Assembly: GCF_000430995.1 (NCBI RefSeq)
Contig: NZ_HF952018.1
Coordinates: 581,897 to 645,896, forward strand
Direction: 5' to 3'
Source: Thermobrachium celere DSM 8682
GTDB lineage: Bacteria; Bacillota; Clostridia; Clostridiales; Caloramatoraceae
Length of the DNA stretch: 64,000 nucleotides
Positions 45,325 to 54,438 of the stretch are shown piece by piece (the stretch's first letter is position 1; each line of letters opens with the position of its first letter). The notes below the pieces were generated by a model. That model did no database searches, had not been told where the DNA came from, and worked only from the letters and a program-made list of their open reading frames with translations. The translations under genes were made by a program, and so were the position numbers.

Positions 45325-45975
45325 ATGCAGCAAGTAAATATAGATGAGATAAAGAAACAACTTGAAAAGAAAAAAATACAATTTGCAATAAAAAGGTTAT
45401 TTGATATTGTTTTTTCTTTAGCGCTTTTAATCTTATTAAGTCCACTTTTTTTAATACTAATTCTATGGATCAAACTTGACTCTGAGGGTGAAGCAATATT
45501 TAAACAAACACGAATTGGTAAAAATGGTGTTCCATTTACTATTTATAAATTTAGAACGATGGTAAAGAATGCGGATAAAATGTTTAATAAAAAGGTAGAT
45601 AAGGAAAATTTAAAAAGCTTTGTTTTTCAAGATAAGGATGACCCAAGAATAACAAGATCAGGAAAATTTTTAAGAAAAACAAGTTTAGATGAACTTCCAC
45701 AGCTTATTAATATAATAAAGGGGGATATGAGTCTAATTGGTCCAAGGCCAGAAATACAAGATATAGTGAATTTATATTCAGATTATGATAAAATAAGATT
45801 ATTAGTTAAACCAGGTGTTACAGGACTTGCTCAAGTAAATGGAAGAGGGGATTTATCTCTTGGTGAAACAATAGAGTATGATGTAAAATACGTAAAAAAT
45901 TTTTCTTTATGGCTTGATATTAAGATTTTCTTTAAAACATTCAAAGTTGTTTTATTAAAAGAAGGTGCATATTAA
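45325..45975 (+). CDS. Undecaprenyl-phosphate sugar phosphotransferase (initiating transferase 2)
   Basis: A 216-residue monotopic phosphoglycosyltransferase. Membrane helix near 27-50 (IVFSLALLILLSPLFLILIL), then YKFRTM, DELPQLINIIKGDMSLIGPRPE with the catalytic pair, and PGVTGLAQVNGRG. It is paralogous to the enzyme at 8.2 kb, which suggests a second repeat-unit assembly line. ATG 45325 follows GGGGGTAAG by 5-8 nt and is preferred to the upstream ATG at 45310. An intrinsic terminator overlaps its stop. Confidence 0.9.
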   Translation: MQQVNIDEIKKQLEKKKIQFAIKRLFDIVFSLALLILLSPLFLILILWIKLDSEGEAIFKQTRIGKNGVPFTIYKFRTMVKNADKMFNKKVDKENLKSFVFQDKDDPRITRSGKFLRKTSLDELPQLINIIKGDMSLIGPRPEIQDIVNLYSDYDKIRLLVKPGVTGLAQVNGRGDLSLGETIEYDVKYVKNFSLWLDIKIFFKTFKVVLLKEGAY

Positions 45976-45999
45976 AAGCAGACAAATGTCTGCTTTTTT
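45975..45999 (+). terminator. Intrinsic terminator inside block B
   Basis: AAAGCAGAC and GTCTGCTTT pair around AAAT and run into TTTTT. It starts at the stop codon and lies only 15 nt before the next gene start, so downstream expression needs read-through or another promoter. Confidence 0.8.
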
Positions 46000-46014
46000 A
46001 TGGAGGATAAAAAT

Positions 46015-47256
46015 ATGACAAGGAAAAATATTTTAAGTGTATTTTTGTATATGTTTCTTTTTTGGGTTCCTATATTACCAATTAAAGAAAAAATAAAAGG
46101 TATACCTATATCGGCTGATTTTTTCTTTGGTTCTATTATTTTAATTTTATTTATTATCTTATATTTAAAAGACATATACAGATTTGAGTTTTTTAAAGAC
46201 AAGCTAATAAAGAGATTAACTGTTTTATCAATTTTATTTATTTTATTTTCTGTATTTTCAATAACTTATGCTAAAAATAAGTCAATTGTTGTTAGTGAAA
46301 CATTGCGTTTTACAGAATATATTTTATTATTTATAGCTTGTATATATTTTATAGAAAAAGATAATGCTAAAAGAGGATTTATAGTTTTTAATATATCTAT
46401 GTTAATATCAGCATTTTATGGGTTAATTCAATTTGTATTAAACAAATCAGAATTTAAAGATTCAATTTTATTATTTGGAAGGGGAAGGGTATATTCAACG
46501 TTTGTAAATCCCAATTATTATGGAGCCGCTATAAACTTAATAATTTACTATTTTATTATTAATCTTATAGAAGATGAAAAAAATAAAATAATTAATATTT
46601 CTATAATATTATTATACTTGATTAATTTAATATTAACATTGACTAGAGGTTCATGGTTTGGTTTTATCATAGGTTTGATTGTAATTTCTATGTTGAAATA
46701 TAGAAGGCTTTTATTTTCTATACCATTTGGTTTGTTTTTAGTAGTTTTAATTCCAAGTTTAAGAGCAAGGTTTATTTCCACTTTTGATTTAACTAATTTG
46801 ACAAATAGTGAACGATTAAAGTTGTGGAAAACAGGATATTTGATGTTTAGGGATCATGTACTAACAGGAGTTGGTAATGGCAATTATCTTTATAGATATG
46901 CTGAATATATTAAAAAATATCCTGAATTGAATTTAGGGAGAAGTCAATTTAGTGTTCATAATTCTTATTTGAAAATGTTTGCAGAGCTAGGTGTTTTTGG
47001 AGGTTTATTATTTATATTTATATATGGCATATTAGTTTTTATGAATTATAAAGTTTATAAACATACCAAAATAGAAAAATTAAAAAATCTTGCTTTAGCA
47101 AATTTAGCCTTTTGGGGAGCATATCTCTTCCAAAATTTCTTTAATAACTTGATGTTTATACCACAGCTTAATGTGTTTGCATGGGTTTTAACAGCTATTG
47201 TTTATAAACTATATTTAATCGAAGGGCGTGAAGTTAATGGTGAAGGAACAATATAA
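46015..47256 (+). CDS. O-antigen ligase/polymerase-family protein (Wzy 3)
   Basis: A 413-residue multi-pass protein of the Wzy_C family. TLTRGSWFGFIIG (SRG-type motif), LKLWKTGYLMFRDHVLTGVG, GNGNYLYRYA and the FSVHNSYLKMFAELGVFGGL segment are typical. It has about 11 helices. ATG 46015 is used because TGGAGG lies 7-8 nt upstream; an ATG at 46000 would overlap that site and the terminator. It is the third polymerase gene of the window and overlaps the next gene by 20 nt. Confidence 0.87.
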   Translation: MTRKNILSVFLYMFLFWVPILPIKEKIKGIPISADFFFGSIILILFIILYLKDIYRFEFFKDKLIKRLTVLSILFILFSVFSITYAKNKSIVVSETLRFTEYILLFIACIYFIEKDNAKRGFIVFNISMLISAFYGLIQFVLNKSEFKDSILLFGRGRVYSTFVNPNYYGAAINLIIYYFIINLIEDEKNKIINISIILLYLINLILTLTRGSWFGFIIGLIVISMLKYRRLLFSIPFGLFLVVLIPSLRARFISTFDLTNLTNSERLKLWKTGYLMFRDHVLTGVGNGNYLYRYAEYIKKYPELNLGRSQFSVHNSYLKMFAELGVFGGLLFIFIYGILVFMNYKVYKHTKIEKLKNLALANLAFWGAYLFQNFFNNLMFIPQLNVFAWVLTAIVYKLYLIEGREVNGEGTI

Positions 47257-48553
47257 AAACGTCGCTGTATTTGGACAAGGTTTTGTCGGTCTTCCTCTTG
47301 CATTAAGCTTTGCTATGCGTGGATGTAATGTATATGGTGTGGATGTTGTAGAACCACTTGTAAATGATATAAACAATGGAATTACTCATCATACTGAAGA
47401 ATTTGAAGGAAAGGGAATAAGAGAAATTTTAAGAGAACAGCTTGATGCAGGAAGATATAGAGCAACAACTGATATGGAAGAAGCTCTAAAAAAGTGCAAC
47501 AATATAGTTGTAACTGTTGGAATTCCAATAAGAAATGGGGAACATGATTTAAGTGATCTTTTAGGTTGCGTTACTGTTATAGGTAAGAACCTTAAAAAAG
47601 GGGATTTAGTAGTAATAAGAAGTACAGTAATACCAGGAACAACAGAAGAAAAACTTTTACCAATTTTAGAAAAAGAATCAGGTATGAAGGCAGGAGTTGA
47701 TTTTTATCTTGCGTATTCATCAGAGAGAATAGCAGAAGGTAAGGCCTTTTATGAATTTGCTTATATGCCAACTGTTGTTGCTGGTATAAATGAAGAAAGT
47801 GCAGTGAGGGCAAAGGAACTTTTAGAGGTTGTATGTAAAGCTGATGTTATTGTTGCAAGTGATATGAAGATTGTTGAAACATCTAAGGTATTTGAAAATG
47901 TTCAAAGAGATGTAAATATAGCTATGGTACAAGAGTTTGCTAGATTTACTGAGGCTCTAGGAATAGATATATATGAGGTTATAAAGGTTGCAAATACTCA
48001 TAAGAGAGTAAACCTTTTAACCCCGGGACCAGGGGTTGGAGGATACTGCATACCAAATGCATATCACTATTTAGAACCAAAGGCTAGAGAACTTAATGTA
48101 GATTTAGATTTATTAAAATTGGCAAGACTTAAGAATAGTAATTTACCAAATATTATGGTAAATATGCTTGAGTCAATGTTATTAAAAGAAGGTAAAACAT
48201 TAGAAGGATCAAAGATTGGTGTGCTTGGTCTTGCTATGAAGGATTATTCAAATGACGATAGAATAAGCCCTCCAATTGAAATTGTAAAGATTCTACAAAG
48301 AAGAGGAGCGTTGGTCTTTGCATATGATAGTGCTGTTCCTACAGAATATGATTTTAAGGTTTGTGATATAATAGATGCCTTAAAGGATAAGGATGCAATT
48401 ATGATACTTGCAAAGCAGAAGGATTATGACAATTTTGATGATAAGTATCTAGAGGTGATAAGTAGGGGAACAGTAATTTTAGATACAAGAAATTTATTTG
48501 AAGGTAAAGAAGAAAAATTAAAGGAATATGGAATAAAACTTATGAAGATCTGA
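47237..48553 (+). CDS. Nucleotide-sugar dehydrogenase (WecC-like group)
   Basis: A 438-residue UDP-sugar dehydrogenase. VAVFGQGFVGLPLALSFAMRG is the Rossmann motif, IRSTVIPGTTEEKLL follows, and the catalytic Cys271 is in GPGVGGYCIPNAYHYLEPKA. The NAYHYL ending differs from the DPFYL of WbpA-type enzymes. Substrate could be UDP-ManNAc, UDP-GlcNAc or UDP-glucose; since the ugd gene at 16.4 kb is broken, this enzyme may be the remaining source of a uronate. ATG 47237 is preferred to GTG 47228 by spacing from AAGGG. Confidence 0.82.
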   Translation: MVKEQYKNVAVFGQGFVGLPLALSFAMRGCNVYGVDVVEPLVNDINNGITHHTEEFEGKGIREILREQLDAGRYRATTDMEEALKKCNNIVVTVGIPIRNGEHDLSDLLGCVTVIGKNLKKGDLVVIRSTVIPGTTEEKLLPILEKESGMKAGVDFYLAYSSERIAEGKAFYEFAYMPTVVAGINEESAVRAKELLEVVCKADVIVASDMKIVETSKVFENVQRDVNIAMVQEFARFTEALGIDIYEVIKVANTHKRVNLLTPGPGVGGYCIPNAYHYLEPKARELNVDLDLLKLARLKNSNLPNIMVNMLESMLLKEGKTLEGSKIGVLGLAMKDYSNDDRISPPIEIVKILQRRGALVFAYDSAVPTEYDFKVCDIIDALKDKDAIMILAKQKDYDNFDDKYLEVISRGTVILDTRNLFEGKEEKLKEYGIKLMKI

Positions 48554-48564
48554 TGGAGGCAATT

Positions 48565-50427
48565 ATGAGGGTGCTTCATATTATAAGTGGTGGTGAAAAG
48601 GGAGGGTCAAAAGTTCATCTTTTGACCCTTTCATTAGAGTTTAAAAGAAGAGGTATAGATAGTACAATAGTTTGTTTTTTAGAAGGAGACTTATATAGAG
48701 AAGCTAAAGAATTAGGACTTGATATTGTTCTTATAAAACAGAATAAAAGGTTTGATTTGTCTGTAGTAGATAAAATTTGTGAATTATGTAAGGAGAAAAA
48801 GATTGACATAATAAATTGCCATGGTGGAAGAGCAAACTTTATAGGATATTTTTTAAAAAAGAGATATTCAGCATTATATGTAACAACCATACATAGTGAT
48901 TATCTTCAGGATTATAGAGGAAATAAATATAAGACACTTGTGTATAGTAATATAAATAGGTATGTTTTAAAAATGTTTGATGGATATATTGCAGTTTCTA
49001 ATAGTTTTAAAGATATGTTAATTGATAGGGGATTTGAAAGAGAAAAAATATATGTTGTGTATAATGGAATAGATTTTGACAAAAAATTAGACTTTGATAA
49101 GAATGAGATTTTGAATAAATATGGTATACATGGTTACGATGCATATATAACTATGATAGCAAGGATGCACCCAATAAAGGGCCATAGCATACTTCTTGAA
49201 GCAGCAAAGAAGGTTGTAGATAGAGGTTTTAATCCTCTTTTTATATTAGTAGGTGATGGGCCTATAATGGATGAGGTAAAAAATAAAGCATATGAATTAG
49301 GTCTAAGGAATAATATTTTATTCACAGGATTTAAGAAGCCCGATGAATATATTTATATATCTGATTTTACGCTTTTAACATCATATTCAGAGAGTTTTCC
49401 ACTTGTAGTTTTAGAATCTGCAAAATATAATAAAACTGTGGTTGCTTCAAATGTTGGTGGTGTTAAGGAAATCATAATAGATAGAGAAAATGGGTTGTTA
49501 TTTGAACCTGGAGATGTAGATGGGCTTTTTCATGACATAATATACTTAATTGAAAATAAGGATATTGCATATATTTTAGGACAAAGGCTTTATAAACATG
49601 CATCAAGTAAATTTTCAATAAAAAATATGGCAGAGCAATATTTAAGTGCATATGAAGAATTTTTAAATAAGGAGAGAGACTTGATGTATATTGAAAGGTA
49701 CTTCGGAGTAGAGGTCTGTGCAATAGACATGGAAGAGGCTCTAAAAGAAGTAGATGAAATAATCAAGGATAAAAAACTAAGTTTTGTTGTTGCTATAAAT
49801 CCAGAGAAAATAATGAAGGCTAAAGAGGATGAAGATTTAAGGAGTTTATTAAATAGTGCTAGACTTAAAATACCAGATGGAGTTGGTGTTTTAATTGCCT
49901 CAAGATTGAAGGGTGGAAAAATAAGAAAAAGGGTTACAGGAATTGACTTAATGCAAAATATATGTAAAAGAGCTGCAGAAAAAGGCTATAGAGTGTTTTT
50001 ATTAGGTGCAAAGCCTGGTGTTGCAGAAAAGGCTGCAGAGATTTTAAAGGAAAGATATAAAGGGCTTGATATTGTTGGTGTAAGAGATGGATATTTTGAA
50101 AGTGAAGATGAGGTTATAGAATATATTAAATCAAAAACACCAGATGTGTTATTTGTTGCGATGGGAAGTCCAAAGCAAGAGTTATTTATTAAAAGGAATA
50201 TGGAAAGATTAGGTGTACCACTTCTTATGGGAGTGGGTGGAAGTTATGATGTAATTTGTGGTAATATAAAGAGGGCTCCAAAATGGATGCAAAGTTTAGG
50301 ATTAGAGTGGATGTACAGGCTTATTAAGGAGCCATGGAGATATAAAAGGATGATGGTGCTTCCAAAGTTTTTATTTGAAGTTATACTAAAGGAAAAGAAA
50401 GGAGAAGGCAATGACAAAGCAGAATAA
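48565..50427 (+). CDS. Two-domain glycosyltransferase: GT4 fused to WecG/TagA/CpsF (GT26)
   Basis: A 620-residue fusion. Residues about 1-365 are a GT4 enzyme: LHIISGGEKGGSKVHLLTLS at the start, IARMHPIKGHSILLEAAKK at the junction and SYSESFPLVVLESAKYNKTV as donor site. Residues about 372-615 are a WecG/TagA domain: GVEVCAIDMEEALKEVDEII, IPDGVGVLIASRLKG, RVTGIDLMQNICKRAAEKGY, FVAMGSPKQELFIKRN and GSYDVICGNIKRAPKW. TagA-type enzymes add ManNAc or ManNAcA to lipid-linked GlcNAc. Fusion would couple two successive sugar additions. ATG 48565 follows GGAGG. Confidence 0.88.
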   Translation: MRVLHIISGGEKGGSKVHLLTLSLEFKRRGIDSTIVCFLEGDLYREAKELGLDIVLIKQNKRFDLSVVDKICELCKEKKIDIINCHGGRANFIGYFLKKRYSALYVTTIHSDYLQDYRGNKYKTLVYSNINRYVLKMFDGYIAVSNSFKDMLIDRGFEREKIYVVYNGIDFDKKLDFDKNEILNKYGIHGYDAYITMIARMHPIKGHSILLEAAKKVVDRGFNPLFILVGDGPIMDEVKNKAYELGLRNNILFTGFKKPDEYIYISDFTLLTSYSESFPLVVLESAKYNKTVVASNVGGVKEIIIDRENGLLFEPGDVDGLFHDIIYLIENKDIAYILGQRLYKHASSKFSIKNMAEQYLSAYEEFLNKERDLMYIERYFGVEVCAIDMEEALKEVDEIIKDKKLSFVVAINPEKIMKAKEDEDLRSLLNSARLKIPDGVGVLIASRLKGGKIRKRVTGIDLMQNICKRAAEKGYRVFLLGAKPGVAEKAAEILKERYKGLDIVGVRDGYFESEDEVIEYIKSKTPDVLFVAMGSPKQELFIKRNMERLGVPLLMGVGGSYDVICGNIKRAPKWMQSLGLEWMYRLIKEPWRYKRMMVLPKFLFEVILKEKKGEGNDKAE

Positions 50428-51982
50428 TGTAAAGAGGACTACGTTTTTTCTTATGATAATTTATTTTTTATCCAGAATACTTGGCTTTATAAGAGAGATG
50501 ATTATAGCTAAGGTTTTTGGAAGAAATTCTGTAACTGATGCTTTTTTTGCTGCCTTTACTATTCCAGATGTGATGTACGATTTGCTTGTTGCAGGTGCTT
50601 TAAGCTCAGGATTTATGCCTGTATTTAATGAGCATCTTGCAAAGGAAGATGAAGAGGGAGCATGGAAGGCTGCAAATACTTTTATTACTGTTGCTCTTAT
50701 TTTTATAGTAATATTTAATATTTTATACTATGCCTTAGCAAAATATCTAATTCCTCTTGTTGCAATTGGTAATGCAAAGGATCCTGCAACGTATGCATTA
50801 ACAGTAAAGCTTACTCGTTTTATGACAATATCAGTTAGCTTTACTGTTTGTGCAGGGCTTACGATGGGAATTTTGAATTCATATAAAATATTTACAACTC
50901 CGGCATTAGGTCCTGTTTTATATAATGTAGGAATTATTATAGGAGCTATTTTATTAGGTGGAAAGTTTGGTATATATGGACTTGCAACTGGTGTTATACT
51001 TGGAGCCTTATTAAATTTTGGGGTTCAAGTTCCAAACTTTTTAAAGGTAGGAAAGAGATTTAGATTTGAATTAAATACTAAAAATGAAAGCTATAGAAGG
51101 ATGCTTAGACTTATGGGGCCAGCACTTTTAGGGCTTGCAATACTTAGAATAAACCTAGTAGTAAATCAAAACATTGCATCTATATTAGACCAAGGAAGTA
51201 TAACAGCCCTAAGATATGCGCAAAGAATAATGATGCTTCCTGTTGGAATATTTGGAGCTAGTGTTTCAACAGCAATTTTTCCAACACTAAATGCACACAT
51301 TGCAAGAAAAGAGTTTGATGAGTATAAAGCTGTGATTTCTCAGGGACTAAGAACACTAATATTTATTACTATACCTGCGACAGTTGGACTTGTTGTGTTA
51401 AACAAGCCTATTGTTAGGCTTCTATTTAAAACAGGTAAATTTACAGAGCAGGACGTTTTAGTTACTGCCTTTGCACTTTCATTTTATGCATTAGGTATAT
51501 TAGGGCAGTGTGCTGTTCCGGTTTTAACAAGATCTTTTTATTCACTTCAGGATACAAAAACACCTGTTAAGATTGGAGCATTAATTGTTGTATTCAATAT
51601 AACTTTAAATCTACTATTTGTTAAATTTAGTGGCTTAGCAATAGGAGGAATTGCTCTAACAAGCTCCTTAGCTGCAATACTTCAGATGGTCCTTTTATAC
51701 AGAATGCTTGGAAAGAAGGTAAATGGACTAAGAACAAGGGAAGTTATTGTTTCTCTAACTAAATCTATAGCTGCTTCAGTTGCAATGGGTGTAGTTGTGT
51801 TCCTATCAAGTTTAGTTGTTGAAAAGTTTATTGGAAGTGTATCAAAATTAGCACAGCTAATCAATGTAGGTATTTCAATTACACTTGGAGTTTTAGTTTA
51901 TGGTTTAGCAGCATACCTCTTCAAAATGGAAGAGCTTCATGATGCTGTTAATATTATAAAGAAAAAAAGAAAAAGAGCTTAA
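50411..51982 (+). CDS. murJ: MurJ/MviN lipid II flippase family (paralogue 3)
   Basis: A 523-residue protein with 14 predicted helices and the most regular MurJ features of the three copies: ILGFIREMIIAKVFGRNSVT, AFTIPDVMYDLLVAGALSSG, GSITALRYAQRIMMLPVGIF and LFKTGKFTEQDV. It probably serves as the murein lipid II flippase, with an additional or alternative role for the adjacent polymer. It overlaps the fusion gene by 17 nt, with its AAAGGAG site inside that gene. It ends block B. Confidence 0.85.
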   Translation: MTKQNNVKRTTFFLMIIYFLSRILGFIREMIIAKVFGRNSVTDAFFAAFTIPDVMYDLLVAGALSSGFMPVFNEHLAKEDEEGAWKAANTFITVALIFIVIFNILYYALAKYLIPLVAIGNAKDPATYALTVKLTRFMTISVSFTVCAGLTMGILNSYKIFTTPALGPVLYNVGIIIGAILLGGKFGIYGLATGVILGALLNFGVQVPNFLKVGKRFRFELNTKNESYRRMLRLMGPALLGLAILRINLVVNQNIASILDQGSITALRYAQRIMMLPVGIFGASVSTAIFPTLNAHIARKEFDEYKAVISQGLRTLIFITIPATVGLVVLNKPIVRLLFKTGKFTEQDVLVTAFALSFYALGILGQCAVPVLTRSFYSLQDTKTPVKIGALIVVFNITLNLLFVKFSGLAIGGIALTSSLAAILQMVLLYRMLGKKVNGLRTREVIVSLTKSIAASVAMGVVVFLSSLVVEKFIGSVSKLAQLINVGISITLGVLVYGLAAYLFKMEELHDAVNIIKKKRKRA

Positions 51983-52000
51983 TTTAGGAGGTTGTGGGAA

Positions 52001-53389
52001 ATGGAGATTTTAAACAAAAAGATTGATGAACTAAAGGAAGAAATAGTAAAGAGCACTCAGGAGATTTGTAGGATTAAGAGTGTTGAAGGAGAACCAAGGG
52101 AGGGGATGCCATTTGGTGAAGGAGTTGCTGAGGCTTTAGATTATGCGCTTAAGCTATCAGAAAGGTTAGGATTTAAGACAGCTAATTTAGACGGATATGT
52201 TGGATATGCTGAATATGGAGAAGGGGAAGATTATGTGGCTGTTTTAGGTCACCTAGATGTTGTGCCAGAGGGAGATGGATGGATTTACCCACCATATGCT
52301 GCAGAGATTCATGATGGAAAGATATATGCTAGAGGAACAATGGATGACAAGGGGCCAATTATTGCGGCATTATATGGTTTATATGCCATTAAAGAACTAG
52401 GGATAAAATTAAATAAAAGAGTTAGAATTATATTTGGTACAAATGAGGAGACAGGCTCTAAGGAGATTGGATACTATTTAAGTAAAGAAAAACCACCTGT
52501 ATTAGGGTTTACACCAGATGCAGAGTTCCCATTAATATATGCTGAAAAGGGGCTTACTGTGTTTGATATAGTTAAGGATTTTAAAAGAAAGCCAAGCAAT
52601 ATTAAAGTGGAGTATATAAAAGGTGGAAATAGGCCAAATATGGTTCCAGATTACTGTGAGGCAAAGATTAAGGGAGATTTAGAATATATAAAAGATGTAG
52701 TATTAAAGCATGTTGAGGAAACAGGGCATAAGATTGAGTTTGTTGTAGAGGAAGATGCGATGATTATTAAATCCTATGGAGTTTCAGCCCATGGAAGTAC
52801 ACCAGAGCTTGGTAAAAATGCAGTAATGCAAATGATAAATCTTTTAGCAAAGATGAATATAGAAGATAGTGATGTAAAGGATTTCATAATATTCTTTGAT
52901 GAGTACGTAGGATTTGAAACAGATGGAAGAAGCTTTGGAGTATACTTAGAGGATGAGCCATCAGGAAAGTTATCATTTAATGTTGGAACAATAGAATTAA
53001 ATGAAGATGGAGTAAGAGTTGGATTAAACCTAAGATATCCAGTGACATTTAAACTAGATGATATGATGAATCCTTTTAATGAAAGGATAAAGGAAATTGG
53101 TATTAGAGTTGAAAACTTTGAACATCAGGCACCACTTTATTTCTCAAAGGAACATGAACTTATAAAGAAGCTTATGAAGGTATATGACGATTATGTTGGA
53201 AAGAGAAATGAGCCAATTGCGATAGGTGGAGGAACATACGCAAAGGAGATGCCTAATACAGTTGCATTTGGTCCACTATTCCCAGGACGTGAGGATGTTG
53301 TACATCAAGCAAATGAATATATTTCAATAGAGGATTTAATTGCTTGTGCAAAAATTTATGCAAATGCTATATATGAATTAGCAATATAA
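52001..53389 (+). CDS. pepV: M20-family dipeptidase, PepV type
   Basis: A 462-residue zinc dipeptidase. VLGHLDVVPEGDGW carries the first metal His-Asp pair, ARGTMDDKGP the bridging Asp, and GTNEETGSKE the catalytic and ligand Glu residues. The lid domain lies about 185-380, and GGGTYAKEMPNTVAFGP near the C terminus closes the site. It hydrolyses dipeptides in the cytoplasm. ATG 52001 is preferred; TAGGAGG lies 7-8 nt before it. It is 18 nt downstream of murJ and ends before a REPIN-like hairpin, and no functional link with the polysaccharide is evident. Confidence 0.92.
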   Translation: MEILNKKIDELKEEIVKSTQEICRIKSVEGEPREGMPFGEGVAEALDYALKLSERLGFKTANLDGYVGYAEYGEGEDYVAVLGHLDVVPEGDGWIYPPYAAEIHDGKIYARGTMDDKGPIIAALYGLYAIKELGIKLNKRVRIIFGTNEETGSKEIGYYLSKEKPPVLGFTPDAEFPLIYAEKGLTVFDIVKDFKRKPSNIKVEYIKGGNRPNMVPDYCEAKIKGDLEYIKDVVLKHVEETGHKIEFVVEEDAMIIKSYGVSAHGSTPELGKNAVMQMINLLAKMNIEDSDVKDFIIFFDEYVGFETDGRSFGVYLEDEPSGKLSFNVGTIELNEDGVRVGLNLRYPVTFKLDDMMNPFNERIKEIGIRVENFEHQAPLYFSKEHELIKKLMKVYDDYVGKRNEPIAIGGGTYAKEMPNTVAFGPLFPGREDVVHQANEYISIEDLIACAKIYANAIYELAI

Positions 53390-53393
53390 AAAA

Positions 53394-53460
53394 GTGCCAC
53401 CCAGGTGAAATGTGACATTATCCATAAAATAAAATGGATAAGTATTTTTGCCTGGGTGGT
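53394..53460. repeat. REPIN-like palindrome, copy 4 (complete)
   Basis: Begins GTGCCACCCAGGTGAAATGT and ends GCCTGGGTGGT. The centre TTATCCAT and ATGGATAA pair around AAAATAAA. It lies 5 nt after the pepV stop. Confidence 0.85.
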
Positions 53461-53481
53461 ATTTGAATGTGAGGTGATAAA

Positions 53482-54426
53482 ATGAGGGTTCTTAAGGAAA
53501 CTCTGTTTTTTACTCTGTTCCAAATAATATTTTGCCCAATTTTAGCAATTTATTTAGTCTTTTATGGTCCATTTACAAACATAAAGGAAACATTTGTTAC
53601 TTCTGCAATGACTACATTAAGGCATCAGTATTTGGCTAAGTTGTTTTTGTCTGATGAGGAAATAGAAAAAATTTTAGAAAAAAATAGAGCAGGGATAGAA
53701 ATAGAAAAGCAGCAGGATGGAGAAGTTGTAGTTTCAAAGAGGGATAATAATATTGAGTTTGTGATGATAGAAACAAAAAAGTTTAGAGGTTACCTATTGA
53801 TAGTTGATAATCCAAGTAGGATTTCTGTTGGAACAACAGATGGATTAGGAGATAGGGGGATGACATTAAGTCAGATAGTTAAAAAATATGGTGCCGTGGC
53901 AGGTGTAAATGCTGGTGGATTTGCAGATAAGAATTTTACTGGTACAGGTGGACATCCAACGGGAATTGTTATAGAGAATGGAAATATATTATATAAGGAT
54001 GATGGTAATAAATTTGGAATTGTTGGATTTGATGATAATGACGTTTTAATTGTAGGGACATATTCATTGAAGGAAATAAAAAAGAAAAAGATAAGGGATG
54101 CTATAAGTTTTGGTCCTCCACTTATTGTAAATGGTAAGCCAACAATAAAAAGAGGTGATGGGGGTTGGGGAATAGCACCAAGAACAGCAATAGGACAGAG
54201 AAAGGATGTAACAGTTCTTCTTCTTGTTATAGATGGTAGACAGAAGGATAGTATTGGTGCAACTTTAAAGGAAGTTCAAGATATTCTTTTAAGATATGGT
54301 GCATACAATGCATCTAATTTAGATGGTGGTTCGTCAACTACCATGTTTTATGATGGAAGGGTTGTAAACAAGCCTTCTGATATTTTAGGAGAGAGAGCAA
54401 TTCCTACAGCTTTTATTGTGAAATAG
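53482..54426 (+). CDS. Phosphodiester glycosidase (NAGPA-domain) family protein, exported
   Basis: A 314-residue protein with an N-terminal membrane helix (about 8-30) and a NAGPA domain (about 120-312). Typical motifs are AGVNAGGFADKNFTGTGGHP, GPPLIVNGKP, IAPRTAIGQR and NLDGGSSTTMFYDGRVVNKP. Bacterial members act on N-acetylglucosamine-phosphodiester links or on wall polymers, and many lie in exopolysaccharide loci. A removal or trimming function on the polymer made upstream is plausible. A GTGAGGTG site lies before the ATG. Confidence 0.85.
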   Translation: MRVLKETLFFTLFQIIFCPILAIYLVFYGPFTNIKETFVTSAMTTLRHQYLAKLFLSDEEIEKILEKNRAGIEIEKQQDGEVVVSKRDNNIEFVMIETKKFRGYLLIVDNPSRISVGTTDGLGDRGMTLSQIVKKYGAVAGVNAGGFADKNFTGTGGHPTGIVIENGNILYKDDGNKFGIVGFDDNDVLIVGTYSLKEIKKKKIRDAISFGPPLIVNGKPTIKRGDGGWGIAPRTAIGQRKDVTVLLLVIDGRQKDSIGATLKEVQDILLRYGAYNASNLDGGSSTTMFYDGRVVNKPSDILGERAIPTAFIVK

Positions 54427-54438
54427 GAGTGATGGCTT

